Assembly: GCA_903873905.1 (NCBI GenBank)
Contig: CAIQQJ010000169.1
Span: forward strand, 1-55,590
Direction: 5' to 3'
DNA from: an uncultured Flavobacteriales bacterium
GTDB taxonomy: Bacteria; Bacteroidota; Bacteroidia; Palsa-965
Length of the DNA: 55,590 nucleotides
Below the pieces are notes generated by a model. That model made no database searches and was not told the origin of the DNA. It saw only the letters and a program-made list of their open reading frames with translations. Positions 26,994 to 34,835 of the stretch are shown piece by piece. A program made the translations under genes and the position numbers. Every line of letters starts with the position of its first letter. The stretch's first letter is position 1.

Positions 26994-27311
26994 ATGAAAA
27001 CCAAAATTCAATTTATTGATTGTCAACCATCAGTTGATAAGCGTAACCACATAAATGAAAAGATCGTGAAATTGGAAGAACGTTTCGATTTGATCATCGA
27101 CGGTAAAATTATTATTCGTCACGATAAGAATGACAAGATGAAAAATGTGATCACGGAAATCCATTATACAATTCCTCACAATTCAATTTATGCGGAAGGA
27201 GCAGGAGAAAATATTCTTTTATAGTGTGATCGTGCTTTTTTTGCCATTCAACAGCAACTGGAGAAACATAAAAAAATGATGGTACATGGGCATACTACAC
27301 CGTTAACCTAA
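26994..27311 (+). pseudogene. hpf: Ribosome hibernation factor (HPF/RaiA family) interrupted by one in-frame TAG
   Basis: The frame starts at 26994 (MKTKIQFIDCQPSV) and stops at TAG 27222-27224 after 76 residues, inside the last helix (IYAEGAGENILL). The same frame then continues without a shift as CDRAFFAIQQQLEKHKK..., ending at TAA 27309-27311. Aligned by eye to the usual HPF end (EDMYAAID.A.D.LERQLRKHK), the TAG falls exactly on an alanine position and both sides stay in register. So one nonsense codon interrupts an otherwise intact 105-codon gene. HPF binds the small ribosomal subunit and dimerises or silences ribosomes in starvation. The product may be truncated, read through, or the base may be a sequencing error. 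Confidence 0.8.
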
Positions 27312-27318
27312 TGGTGTA
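27296..27318. promoter_or_regulatory. Hairpin just before the PEP synthase start
   Basis: TACACC, 11 bases, GGTGTA, followed by an A-rich stretch, ending 25 bases before the start codon at 27344. It overlaps the end of the hpf frame. It could be a weak operator or an RNA hairpin that sets relative expression; no terminator T-run follows directly. Confidence 0.3.
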
Positions 27319-27343
27319 AAAAAATATTTTTTATAAAAAGAGC

Positions 27344-29758
27344 ATGAGCACTTACATTAAAATCTTTCGTGATATCCGATTGACTGATATTGCAACTGTG
27401 GGAGGGAAAAATGCTTCATTGGGTGAAATGGTAAGTGCTCTTTCTTCGAGAGGAATTCGTGTACCTGATGGATTTGCAGTAACAGCAGAAGCTTACTGGA
27501 AATTTATTGAGACAAATAACTTACGTGCAAAATTAGCAGATCTGCTCTCCAAACTTGATACAAAAACATTTGGCAATCTTTCTGACATTGGAATCAAAGC
27601 AAGAACATTATTCAACGATTCAACTTTTCCAGATGAATTGAAGCTGCAAATTCTTTCCGCTTTTCAATTGTTGTCGAATCAAGATGGAGAGGTTTTTTCA
27701 TTTGCTGTTCGGAGTAGCGCTACAGCGGAAGATCTTCCTGGGGCAAGTTTTGCAGGACAGCAAGAAACGTTTTTGAATGTTGTTGGTGAAGAAAATCTCA
27801 TCAAGGCTTGTCAACGATGTTATGCTTCCTTGTTTACAGATAGAGCGATTAAGTATAGAGCTGATAATGGATTTGAACACATGAAAGTGGCTTTATCCAT
27901 TGGTGTGCAAAAAATGATTCGCTCCGATCTTTCTTGTTCTGGTGTAATGTTTACAATGGAGCCGAATTCCGGTTTTGAAAATGTGGTATTGATTTCTGGT
28001 GCTTGGGGGTTAGGAGAAAATATTGTTCAGGGGAGTGTGAATACAGATGAGTTTCTTGTTTTTAAACCACTACTTGGTAAGGTGAAACAATCGATTATTT
28101 CGCGCAAACTGGGAAGCAAGACAAAAACAATGGTCTATTCTGAGAAAAGCAGGAAGGAAATTCTTCGTCCGGAAGATGCGATTTTGAATCTTGATACGAG
28201 TCCTGAAAAATGTGCGGAATACATTCTGAACGATGGTGAAATAATACAACTTGCAGAATGGGCTTGTATTATACAGGATCATTACAAGAGGCATATGGAT
28301 ATTGAATGGGCGAAAGATGGATTGACAGGAAATTTGTTTATCGTGCAGGCAAGACCTGAAACTGTTTTTAATAATCTCAAACGTGAATTGTTTACACAAT
28401 ATCAACTAAAAGAAAAAGGGAAGATACTTTGTCAGGGAGTTGGCCTTGGTAATCGAATTACAAGTGGCAAGGCGCGTGTGCTTTATTCTCCTTCTGAAAT
28501 TTCCAAGCTTGGTGATGGTGAGATTTTGGTAACTGAAAGAACAGATCCTGATTGGGATCCTGTTATGAAAAAAGCGGCAGCAATTATTACAGATCAAGGA
28601 GGAAGAACCTCGCATGCTGCCATTGTTGCGCGTGAAGTTGGTGTTGTTGCAATTGTGGGCACAGGAAATGGAACTCAACAAATTAAGGACGGTCAATTGA
28701 TAACCGTGGCAGCTGCACAAGGTGATGAAGGAATTGTTTATGATGGATTATTGAAATGGGAAGAAAAAGAAATTGACATATCAAAATTGAAAAAACCAGA
28801 AACAAAAGTGATGTTGATTCTCGCTCATCCTGACCAAGCGTTTAGATATTCATTTCTTCCAAATGATGGAGTGGGTTTGTTGCGAATGGAATTCATTATC
28901 AACAGTGCAATAGGGATTCACCCAATGGCGCTTCGTCATTTTGACAGTATTGTGGATCATGAAGAAAAAGTAAAAATTGAAAAAATCACAATACAATTTC
29001 CTAATAAACAAAATTATTTTATTCAGAAACTTGCCGAATCGATTGCCGTGATTGCCGCAGCATTTTATCCGAAAGAGGTCATCGTACGCATGAGCGATTT
29101 TAAATCGAATGAATATGCAAATCTCTTGGGTGGAAAACAATTTGAACCGTCTGAAGAAAATCCCATGATTGGTTTTCGAGGTGCATCACGGTATTATCAT
29201 CCTCTTTATAAGGAAGGATTCGAAATGGAATGCAAAGCGATGAAAATGGTTCGCGAAGAAATGGGTTTCTCCAATGTGAAATTAATGATTCCATTTTGTA
29301 GGACTGTTGTAGATGGAGAAAAAGTTGTGGCGCTGATGAAGGATTTTGGATTGAAACGTGGAGAAAATAATCTGGAAATTTATGTGATGATAGAAATTCC
29401 ATCCAATGCTTTATTGGCTGAAGAGTTTGCAAAACATTTTGATGGTTTTTCTATAGGATCAAATGACCTCACGCAACTCACACTCGGAGCTGATCGTGAT
29501 TCAAAATTACTGAGTGAAATATTTTCCCCTTTTGATCCAGCGGTTATGCAATTAATCAGTATGACATTGAGTAAAGCAAAAAAAACAGGAACACATACGG
29601 GTTTGTGTGGACAAGCTCCAAGTGATTTCCCGTCCTATGCAGGGTTTCTTGTGAAAAATGGAATTGATAGCATTTCATTCAACCCGGATGCACTCATACG
29701 AGGAATGGAAAATATTCTTGTCGCGGAAAAAACAAAAAACAAACCTGTTGGTGTATAG
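27344..29758 (+). CDS. ppsA: Phosphoenolpyruvate synthase
   Basis: 804 residues, full length for PpsA. It converts pyruvate, ATP and water to PEP, AMP and phosphate, the entry to gluconeogenesis. An N-terminal ATP-grasp domain (VGGKNASLGEMVSAL, FAVRSSATAEDLPGASFAGQ) is followed by the swivelling phosphohistidine domain with H424 in GGRTSHAAIVAREV. The C-terminal PEP-binding barrel ends in FDGFSIGSNDLTQLTLG and THTGLCGQAPSDFPSYAGFL, which holds the catalytic cysteine. It lies 32 bases after the extended hpf frame, probably in the DUF2267 operon. Its presence beside stress genes suggests carbon rerouting under energy limitation. Confidence 0.95.
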   Translation: MSTYIKIFRDIRLTDIATVGGKNASLGEMVSALSSRGIRVPDGFAVTAEAYWKFIETNNLRAKLADLLSKLDTKTFGNLSDIGIKARTLFNDSTFPDELKLQILSAFQLLSNQDGEVFSFAVRSSATAEDLPGASFAGQQETFLNVVGEENLIKACQRCYASLFTDRAIKYRADNGFEHMKVALSIGVQKMIRSDLSCSGVMFTMEPNSGFENVVLISGAWGLGENIVQGSVNTDEFLVFKPLLGKVKQSIISRKLGSKTKTMVYSEKSRKEILRPEDAILNLDTSPEKCAEYILNDGEIIQLAEWACIIQDHYKRHMDIEWAKDGLTGNLFIVQARPETVFNNLKRELFTQYQLKEKGKILCQGVGLGNRITSGKARVLYSPSEISKLGDGEILVTERTDPDWDPVMKKAAAIITDQGGRTSHAAIVAREVGVVAIVGTGNGTQQIKDGQLITVAAAQGDEGIVYDGLLKWEEKEIDISKLKKPETKVMLILAHPDQAFRYSFLPNDGVGLLRMEFIINSAIGIHPMALRHFDSIVDHEEKVKIEKITIQFPNKQNYFIQKLAESIAVIAAAFYPKEVIVRMSDFKSNEYANLLGGKQFEPSEENPMIGFRGASRYYHPLYKEGFEMECKAMKMVREEMGFSNVKLMIPFCRTVVDGEKVVALMKDFGLKRGENNLEIYVMIEIPSNALLAEEFAKHFDGFSIGSNDLTQLTLGADRDSKLLSEIFSPFDPAVMQLISMTLSKAKKTGTHTGLCGQAPSDFPSYAGFLVKNGIDSISFNPDALIRGMENILVAEKTKNKPVGV

Positions 29759-29935
29759 CTGATTTATTTTTGATTGTTTTTCGAAAAAAAATTAAAAAAT
29801 TGATTCTCAATAAATGTATTGTTGATCATAATCTCTTTGGTGTTTGATTTTTGTCATTCATTTCAGCACTAGAATTAGTGTACTTGCGTTGTTGAATTGA
29901 AACAGGTAGTTGATTTTTCAAAACACATTTTTCCT

Positions 29936-30691
29936 ATGGATTCTCTATTCAAATATAAAGTTGCAGTTGTAACTGGCGGCGCTTTTGGAATTGGCCGAGC
30001 TGCCGCAATTGCATTTGCAAAAAAAGGAGCAAAAGTTATTGTTGCTGATTGGGTCGAAGATTATGAAACAGTTGAAACAATAAAATCTTTGGGTGGTGAA
30101 GCTGAATTTGTGAAATGTGATGTTTCAAAATCTGCTGATGTAAAACGGTTAATGGAAACTGCCGTAAGTACCTATGGACGTATCGATTTTGCTTTTAACA
30201 ATGCGGGCGTTGAAGGAATTTCTGCTCCAACACATGAATGCACAGAAGAGAATTGGGATCGAACAATAGATGTGGATTTGAAAGGAGTTTGGCTTTGCTT
30301 GAAATATGAAATTCAACAAATGCTTAAACAGAAAAAAGGTGCAATTGTAAATAATGCTTCTGTAGCAGGGCTTGTTGGCTTCATGAATATACCAGCATAC
30401 GTTGCAAGTAAACATGGAATCATAGGCCTTACAAAAAATGCTGCTTTGGAATATGCAAAGCAAGGAATCCGTGTCAATGCAGTATGTCCAGGTGTGATTA
30501 AAACACCAATGATTGATCGCTTTACTGGAAAAAATAAAGAAGTGGAAAAACAATTTGAAAGTCAGGAACCTATTGGACGATTAGGTGAACCTGAAGAAGT
30601 TGCCGATACTGTTATTTGGCTTTGCTCCGACGAGGCCTCTTTTGTAACTGGAAATTCAATGTCTGTTGATGGAGGATGGATTGCACAATGA
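29936..30691 (+). CDS. Short-chain dehydrogenase/reductase (SDR)
   Basis: 251 residues from the ATG at 29936; an upstream TTG at 29897 adds 13 residues not seen in the family. The cofactor motif is TGGAFGIG (13-20), with an aspartate at the end of strand 2 (VIVADW, D38) favouring NAD(H). NNAG is at 88-91 and the catalytic S142, Y155 and K159 lie in NNASVAG and AYVASKHG. The C-terminus is SVDGGWIAQ. It is a classical cytosolic oxidoreductase related to 3-oxoacyl-ACP or glucose dehydrogenases; the substrate cannot be told from sequence. I found no operator with the regulon spacing upstream. Confidence 0.9.
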   Translation: MDSLFKYKVAVVTGGAFGIGRAAAIAFAKKGAKVIVADWVEDYETVETIKSLGGEAEFVKCDVSKSADVKRLMETAVSTYGRIDFAFNNAGVEGISAPTHECTEENWDRTIDVDLKGVWLCLKYEIQQMLKQKKGAIVNNASVAGLVGFMNIPAYVASKHGIIGLTKNAALEYAKQGIRVNAVCPGVIKTPMIDRFTGKNKEVEKQFESQEPIGRLGEPEEVADTVIWLCSDEASFVTGNSMSVDGGWIAQ

Positions 30692-30719
30692 TTTATTTGT
30701 TCACTGGGTTAGCAGAATC

Positions 30720-30763
30720 GTGATTGGTACAATCCTTTTGAGTCAATTATTTTTGATTATTTG
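30720..30763 (+). promoter_or_regulatory. Weak FNR-like half-site and -7 element of the ATP-cone/nuclease gene
   Basis: GTGATTGGTACAAT at 30720-30733 keeps one perfect half-site (7 of 10 consensus bases). ATTATTTG ends at 30763, exactly 36.5 bases from the centre, but matches only TTTG of the -7 element. Included because the spacing equals that of the stronger sites. Confidence 0.35.
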
Positions 30764-30783
30764 ACTTTTTATTCAATTGAACG

Positions 30784-31647
30784 ATGAGAAATAAGAAGAT
30801 CGTAATCACAAAAGCTTCTGGTGAAATTGTTCCTTTTTCATCTCAAAAATTAATCAATTCACTTGTTCGTGCAGGAGCAACAAAAAAGGCAGCAGCTGAA
30901 ATTGCTCGGCAAGTTGCAGGGAAAATATTTGAGGGAATCAGAACAAGAAAAATATATGAAATGGCGTTCTCACTTTTACGAGGACATGGTCGTCATCTCG
31001 CAGCACGTTATCATTTGAAGGGTGGAATCATGGAGTTGGGTCCTTCGGGTTTTCCATTTGAAAAATATGTTGGGGAAATCCTTCGTCACATGGGTTATGA
31101 TGTGAAGATCGGTCAAACTATTCAGGGACATTGTGTGACACATGAAGTGGATATTGTTGCGGAGAAAGATGAGCAACATTTTTTAGTTGAATGCAAATTC
31201 CATAATAGTCAAGGAATAACTTGCGATGTAAAAATCCCACTATATATTCATGCGCGTTTTATGGATATTGAATTGCAATGGGAACAAATCCCTGGACACG
31301 AAAAAAAATTCCATCAAAGTTGGCTAGTTACAAATACACGATTTTCACCTGATGCACTTCAATATGGAACATGCTCAGGACTTCATTTAATCAGTTGGGA
31401 TTATCCGCGTGCAGGGAGTTTAAAAGAGCTGGTTGATTCTCAAGGACTCTATCCGATCACCTGCCTGACTTCGCTTACAAAAAATGAAAAACGAATTCTT
31501 CTTGATAACAGAATTGTTCTCAGTAAGGAATTGTGTGATAATCCCAATGCACTAGTGAAAGCTGGAATTACCGTTTCAAGAATAAAAACAATTCTAGATG
31601 AAAGCAATTTACTCTGCAGAAAACAAGAAAAAATTAATCTGCGATAA
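30784..31647 (+). CDS. ATP-cone domain fused to a PD-(D/E)XK nuclease-like domain
   Basis: 287 residues. Residues 1-90 form an ATP-cone, the nucleotide-sensing domain of ribonucleotide reductase and NrdR (KKIVITKASGEIVPFSSQKLINSLVRAG, RTRKIYEMAFSLLRGHGR). Residues 95-215 carry a restriction-endonuclease-like core with EVDIVAEKDEQHFLVECKFH, giving the D...ECK catalytic pattern of Mrr-type nucleases. The C-terminal 70 residues look helical and may bind DNA (VKAGITVSRIKTILDES). The fusion suggests a DNA-cleaving or DNA-binding enzyme gated by ATP or dATP level. It lies between SDR and a small unknown gene, with its own candidate promoter. Confidence 0.8.
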   Translation: MRNKKIVITKASGEIVPFSSQKLINSLVRAGATKKAAAEIARQVAGKIFEGIRTRKIYEMAFSLLRGHGRHLAARYHLKGGIMELGPSGFPFEKYVGEILRHMGYDVKIGQTIQGHCVTHEVDIVAEKDEQHFLVECKFHNSQGITCDVKIPLYIHARFMDIELQWEQIPGHEKKFHQSWLVTNTRFSPDALQYGTCSGLHLISWDYPRAGSLKELVDSQGLYPITCLTSLTKNEKRILLDNRIVLSKELCDNPNALVKAGITVSRIKTILDESNLLCRKQEKINLR

Positions 31648-31693
31648 AACCGAAAGTCATTCAGAGGAAAAGGTTTTGAATGAAATCATGACT

Positions 31694-31760
31694 AGTGATA
31701 AATATCACTCCTTCAGAAGACGCATGGCAGTGCATTTTACATTGGGATGTCCCATATTTG
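31694..31760 (+). promoter_or_regulatory. Perfect FNR-like operator and -7 element of the 124-residue unknown gene
   Basis: AGTGATAAATATCACT (31694-31709) is a perfect 6-4-6 palindrome. CATATTTG (31753-31760), 5 of 6 to TAnnTTTG, ends 58.5 bases from its centre, so the operator sits at about -62. The start codon at 31783 follows a leader of about 19 bases. Confidence 0.65.
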
Positions 31761-31782
31761 AAAATCAAATAAATACGAAACT

Positions 31783-32157
31783 ATGAAACTGGCCGTAATT
31801 ACTTTTCCTGAAAACAATTATTTTCATGAAATTGCTGAACAACTCATTGAGGAAAATCTTGTGCGTTATGCTTCTGAAGCTGCTGATGAAATGGAATTTG
31901 AAAAAGAAGAGGAGTTGTTGGATGCGGTTAAACGCTCTATGGAGTTGTGCGTGTCCGCAGGGTTACCTGTGAATGCGAATTTTAAGCGCATTTATAAAAG
32001 TTGGCCAGATGGAATTCATTTTGATTGGAAGCTTTCGGTTCTTGCATTTTATCTTGTAAAGTTAAATGGTGCTCCTGCGAATCATCATGTGGCGGAATTA
32101 CAAATTCATTTATTGAAAGAACAGCAAATGAGATCTTTTCCACAATATGTCGAATGA
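31783..32157 (+). CDS. Acidic helical protein of unknown function
   Basis: 124 residues, cytosolic, no signal or membrane segment. It is rich in Glu near the N-terminus (IAEQLIEENLVRYASEAADE, EFEKEEELLDAVKR) and has an aromatic middle (FKRIYKSWPDGIHFDWKLSVLAFYLVKLNG). No family recognised. The perfect operator 74 bases upstream, at regulon spacing, and the strong terminator downstream argue that it is a real, separately transcribed stress gene. Confidence 0.75.
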   Translation: MKLAVITFPENNYFHEIAEQLIEENLVRYASEAADEMEFEKEEELLDAVKRSMELCVSAGLPVNANFKRIYKSWPDGIHFDWKLSVLAFYLVKLNGAPANHHVAELQIHLLKEQQMRSFPQYVE

Positions 32158-32260
32158 GATTTCATTCGTGGAAAATAGTGATGTTTTGAAAACATAATCT
32201 TTGTTTTAACCAAGGGTTTGCTATTTATTTCGGGAGAAAAAGTTTCATGATAGGGAAACA

Positions 32261-32290
32261 AAAAAAGAGGCTTTAGGGCCTCTTTCTTTT
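32261..32290. terminator. Bidirectional Rho-independent terminator
   Basis: AAAGAGGC / GCCTCTTT stem (32264-32271 and 32278-32285) with a six-base loop, flanked by A-runs on the left and T-runs on the right. It serves the convergent 124-residue gene and Hsp20 gene. Confidence 0.85.
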
Positions 32291-32305
32291 TTGAAAATAG
32301 TTCAC

Positions 32306-32740
32306 TTATGCAATGGCAATTTCCTTTTTCTTGATTGCAGTTGGCACTTTTTTAGCAATGGTTAGCTTCAGAACCCCGTTATCATACTTTGCGTCAATCT
32401 TTTCTTCGCTCGCATTCTCTGGAAGCGTAAAGGAACGTGCAAATGATTCATATTTGAATTCTCGACGTGTGTAGTTCTTGTCTTTCTCTTCTGTTTCTTT
32501 TTTGGTTTCTGCAGTGATGTTCAACAATCCATTTTCAATGTTGACTTTGAAGTCATCTTTTTTCATTCCGGGAGCAGCTAACTCAATTTGGAAATCTTTT
32601 TGGTTGTCGATAATGTTCACAGCAGGAATCAAATCGTCATTGAATAGCGTGTTGCTGAAAAATCTATCCGCATCAAAAAAATCGGTGAGGAGAGTTCGTA
32701 CGGAGGAATCGCTTCCGTTGTTTCGTTTAATTAGTGACAT
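32306..32740 (-). CDS. Hsp20/alpha-crystallin small heat-shock protein
   Basis: 144 residues, normal length. The alpha-crystallin domain spans about 40-130 (PAVNIIDNQKDFQIELAAPGMKKDDFKVNIENGLLNITAE, FKYESFARSFTLPENASEEKIDAKYDNGVLKLTIAKK). A C-terminal tail holds a degenerate IxI/V-type motif (VPTAIKKKEIAIA). It is an ATP-independent holdase that keeps unfolding proteins soluble. It is transcribed from a textbook Bacteroidota promoter with an FNR-like site further upstream. Hsp20 is a hallmark of dormancy-type stress regulons. Confidence 0.93.
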   Translation of the reverse strand: MSLIKRNNGSDSSVRTLLTDFFDADRFFSNTLFNDDLIPAVNIIDNQKDFQIELAAPGMKKDDFKVNIENGLLNITAETKKETEEKDKNYTRREFKYESFARSFTLPENASEEKIDAKYDNGVLKLTIAKKVPTAIKKKEIAIA

Positions 32741-32787
32741 AGTTTTTGAGTTTTTATTGGTTAGTATTAAGTTTTTTTTGACTGGCT

Positions 32788-32853
32788 CAAAACTATTCTC
32801 CTTTCGCTTTTAATCAAAAGGAAATGCGCATAATGAAGAATGATAAAAGTCAA
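32788..32853 (-). promoter_or_regulatory. Consensus promoter of the Hsp20 gene with FNR-like upstream site
   Basis: On the minus strand TTTG (32818-32815), exactly 19 bases, then TAGTTTTG (32795-32788): a full TTTG-N19-TAnnTTTG match. An upstream TTGACTTTTATCAT (32853-32840, 8 of 10 to the operator consensus) is centred 58.5 bases from the last G of the -7 element, about -62. Confidence 0.75.
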
Positions 32854-33054
32854 TTTGTAGAGACAATTCTCAATAGGAATTTTGCAAAAAGAAAACTGAT
32901 GAAAATTTGAAGTAATTGCAAACAATCAATAGTAATTGTGTTTTGGATCACTGACTTTATTCCATTTATGACGCACCTTTGTATCATCTTCTTTGAATGA
33001 GAGCATTAAGAAAACTGATAGAATATCCGAACTAAAAAGCGGTGATCTTCAGCC

Positions 33055-33192
33055 CTCAATCAGGTGAATTCCTGACTCGACTTAATTTCTCCTTTCAAAT
33101 GCTAGAAAGCCTGTACAGAATATTGTCCTCACGGACATGCAACTGTTCCGACGAAAAAAAGGCGCTCTATCAGACGGTAGGACGCCTTTTTT
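33055..33192 (+). ncRNA. Candidate structured small RNA with three hairpins and terminator
   Basis: In a 605-base gap with no gene, three hairpins follow each other on the plus strand: TCAGG/CCTGA (33060-33075), TGTCC/GGACA with a four-base loop (33124-33137), and the terminator at 33154-33192. The next gene begins 154 bases further on. The 5' end is unknown; it may lie as far up as about 32990. I do not recognise a known RNA family (not tRNA, tmRNA or a riboswitch I know). It could also be a leader or an attenuator. Confidence 0.4.
33154..33192. terminator. Strong Rho-independent terminator
   Basis: A run of A, GGCG, two further positions, CTATC, loop AGAC, GGTAG, two positions, CGCC and TTTTTT. 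The stem is nearly continuous with one mismatch and two G-U pairs, and the A/T flanks let it work on both strands. Confidence 0.85.
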
Positions 33193-33283
33193 AGTTAGAT
33201 CTTATTTTTAAAAATGTTGTCCCAATATTTGGTTTGGTTTCTTTGAGCACCTTTATTCTTTCGTCATAAAGTCATTTGCCAAT

Positions 33284-33327
33284 TTGAGTTTTGTCACAGA
33301 TTTTTCAAAGTCTTTTGAATTCCTTTG
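33284..33327 (+). promoter_or_regulatory. FNR-like operator and -7 element of the 87-residue membrane protein gene
   Basis: TTGAGTTTTGTCAC at 33284-33297 matches 8 of 10 consensus bases. TTCCTTTG (33320-33327), 5 of 6 to TAnnTTTG, ends exactly 36.5 bases from its centre. The start codon is at 33346. Confidence 0.5.
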
Positions 33328-33345
33328 AGGATTATGTAAACCGAA

Positions 33346-33609
33346 ATGTCTAAAGATTTTGTTTTTCAAAAAGCGAGTATGAAAAATTCTGAAAAAGGAA
33401 ACTTCAAAAGACTTGTTGATGGATTTATTCGCTTTATGATTAATGGAATTCTTATCATAGTAGCATTGACCTTGCTATTGGTTACCAGCGTAAAATATTT
33501 CCTTGCCTATAGAACGGAATTATTGGGGAGATTCCAAAATTATGTCAAGGTGAAATTATTCCTTCGACCATCTCAAAACATATTGAATAGGCTGCGGACA
33601 TTTTTCTGA
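33346..33609 (+). CDS. Small single-pass membrane protein
   Basis: 87 residues with one strong helix at about 28-53 (FIRFMINGILIIVALTLLLVTSVKYFL), a basic N-terminal segment and a basic C-terminal tail (KVKLFLRPSQNILNRLRTFF). A second in-frame ATG at residue 12 (MKNSEKGN) is also possible; I keep 33346 because the predicted transcript starts close in front of it. No family recognised. The upstream operator suggests stress induction. Confidence 0.6.
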   Translation: MSKDFVFQKASMKNSEKGNFKRLVDGFIRFMINGILIIVALTLLLVTSVKYFLAYRTELLGRFQNYVKVKLFLRPSQNILNRLRTFF

Positions 33610-33720
33610 TCATTTTGTTTTTTTTAATGAAAATGCTTGCCTTGTTTTTTATGTTGAGGAAATTTTGAATGCAATCTTCTATATAGACAATGAGTTGGAA
33701 TAAAAGAATCATTTCGGAGT

Positions 33721-33764
33721 GTGATTATTGCCACCCTTTCATTGTTGTGGTAAAACTATTTTTG
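33721..33764 (+). promoter_or_regulatory. FNR-like operator and -7 element of the nitroreductase gene
   Basis: GTGATTATTGCCAC at 33721-33734 matches 8 of 10 consensus bases. TATTTTTG at 33757-33764 is a full TAnnTTTG match ending exactly 36.5 bases from the operator centre. The leader would be about 75 bases. Confidence 0.6.
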
Positions 33765-33842
33765 AAAATTAATTCTCACACGTGAATTCATACTCATTTG
33801 CTTTTTGTTATTTGATATTGAATTTAAATGCAAAAAAAAATT

Positions 33843-34472
33843 ATGGAAACATTGACAAAAAAGAAAGCAAATATTTCCGGCACGCTTGAAACCATTTATG
33901 AAAGGAGAGCTGTTCGAAAATATAAACATCAGACTGTAGATCGAAAAATTATCGAACAGATCATTGATGCGGGACGAATGGCTCCTTCAGCAATCAACAA
34001 ACAACCTTGGAAGTTTTATATTCTCACGGATAAAGATTTGATTCACTCATTTTCGAAGGAAATTGGTAAAGTGGCGGCAAAAGGAGTTCTGAAAACGGGG
34101 GTGAAAGGAATTATTAATTCCTTAAGAGGACCTTTCCATTTGTTGCAAGGAATAAAATTTGTGATGACGTCTGATCCTGTTTTTCATGGTGCACCTGTTG
34201 TTATTTTCATTACGGCTCCTAAAGAAAATGAATGGGCGAGTTTGGATGTTGGTATGTGCGCACAGAATATGATGCTCGCTGCAAAAACATTGGGTTTGGA
34301 AACTTGCCCAATTGGTTTTGCAAAATTTGTTGAACAAACAAATTTGTATTCCAAATTAAATATTCCAGATTCGGAACATGTGCTGTTGGCTATTATATTG
34401 GGTTATGGCGATGAAAAGCCGGAAGTTCACCAAAGGAAAAAGGACAATGTAATTTATATTGATCCTCTTTAA
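33843..34472 (+). CDS. Nitroreductase-family flavoprotein
   Basis: 209 residues from METLTKKK at 33843; a start 5 codons upstream at 33828 is also open. FMN-binding features of the family are IYERRAVRKYKHQTVDRKII (arginine-rich start), IIDAGRMAPSAINKQPWKFYILTD, VGMCAQNMMLAAKTLGLETCPIGF and LLAIILGYGDEKPEV. A 30-residue insertion around 80-110 (KEIGKVAAKGVLKTGVKGII) is longer than in the smallest members. It is a cytosolic NAD(P)H-dependent reductase, substrate unknown. The zinc-ribbon gene follows after 63 bases, probably on the same transcript. Nitroreductases are also members of hypoxia regulons elsewhere. Confidence 0.88.
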   Translation: METLTKKKANISGTLETIYERRAVRKYKHQTVDRKIIEQIIDAGRMAPSAINKQPWKFYILTDKDLIHSFSKEIGKVAAKGVLKTGVKGIINSLRGPFHLLQGIKFVMTSDPVFHGAPVVIFITAPKENEWASLDVGMCAQNMMLAAKTLGLETCPIGFAKFVEQTNLYSKLNIPDSEHVLLAIILGYGDEKPEVHQRKKDNVIYIDPL

Positions 34473-34535
34473 TTCAATTACAATACAGCTTGAATTCAAA
34501 TAAATAAAAAAATAAAACAGATTTGAAAAACCGAT

Positions 34536-34745
34536 ATGAACACTGTAAAGATTTGCCGCAACTGTAACATGCCACTTTCCAATTCACAACTATTGGGTAC
34601 AGAAAAAGATGGCTCAAAAAATTATGATTATTGCAAATATTGTTATGCAAAGGGAGAAAAGATAACGCAGAAAAATGCATTTGTTCGAATAAAACCAAAT
34701 TCGAATCTCAATTGCAGAAGAGGTAGGGTTATTGAGCGGCAGTAG
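34536..34745 (+). CDS. Small zinc-ribbon protein
   Basis: 69 residues with CRNCNMPL near the N-terminus and DYCKYCYAKGE 20 residues later, the CxxCxMPL...LGTExDGSxxxxYCxYCY pattern of the putative zinc-ribbon family. The C-terminal third is basic (VRIKPNSNLNCRRGRVIERQ). It could bind nucleic acid or a protein partner; no function is known. It probably shares the nitroreductase promoter. Confidence 0.8.
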   Translation: MNTVKICRNCNMPLSNSQLLGTEKDGSKNYDYCKYCYAKGEKITQKNAFVRIKPNSNLNCRRGRVIERQ

Positions 34746-34835
34746 AAGGAAGGCTAAATTGTACTTACTGGCTCATTCTTTGCTGAAAAGGATAGTAAAG
34801 CCAATTCCTGACGGATGACATTTAATATTTAGAAG

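Noticed and set aside
29822-29835. TTGATCATAATCTC before the SDR gene as another regulon operator
   Set aside because: Only 8 of 10 bases match and no TAnnTTTG-like element lies at 36.5 or 58.5 bases; not counted.
31598-31786. 62-residue frame ending with an ATGA-like overlap onto the 124-residue gene
   Set aside because: It starts 50 bases inside the end of the ATP-cone/nuclease gene and runs straight through the perfect operator and -7 element at 31694-31760, which better explain that DNA.
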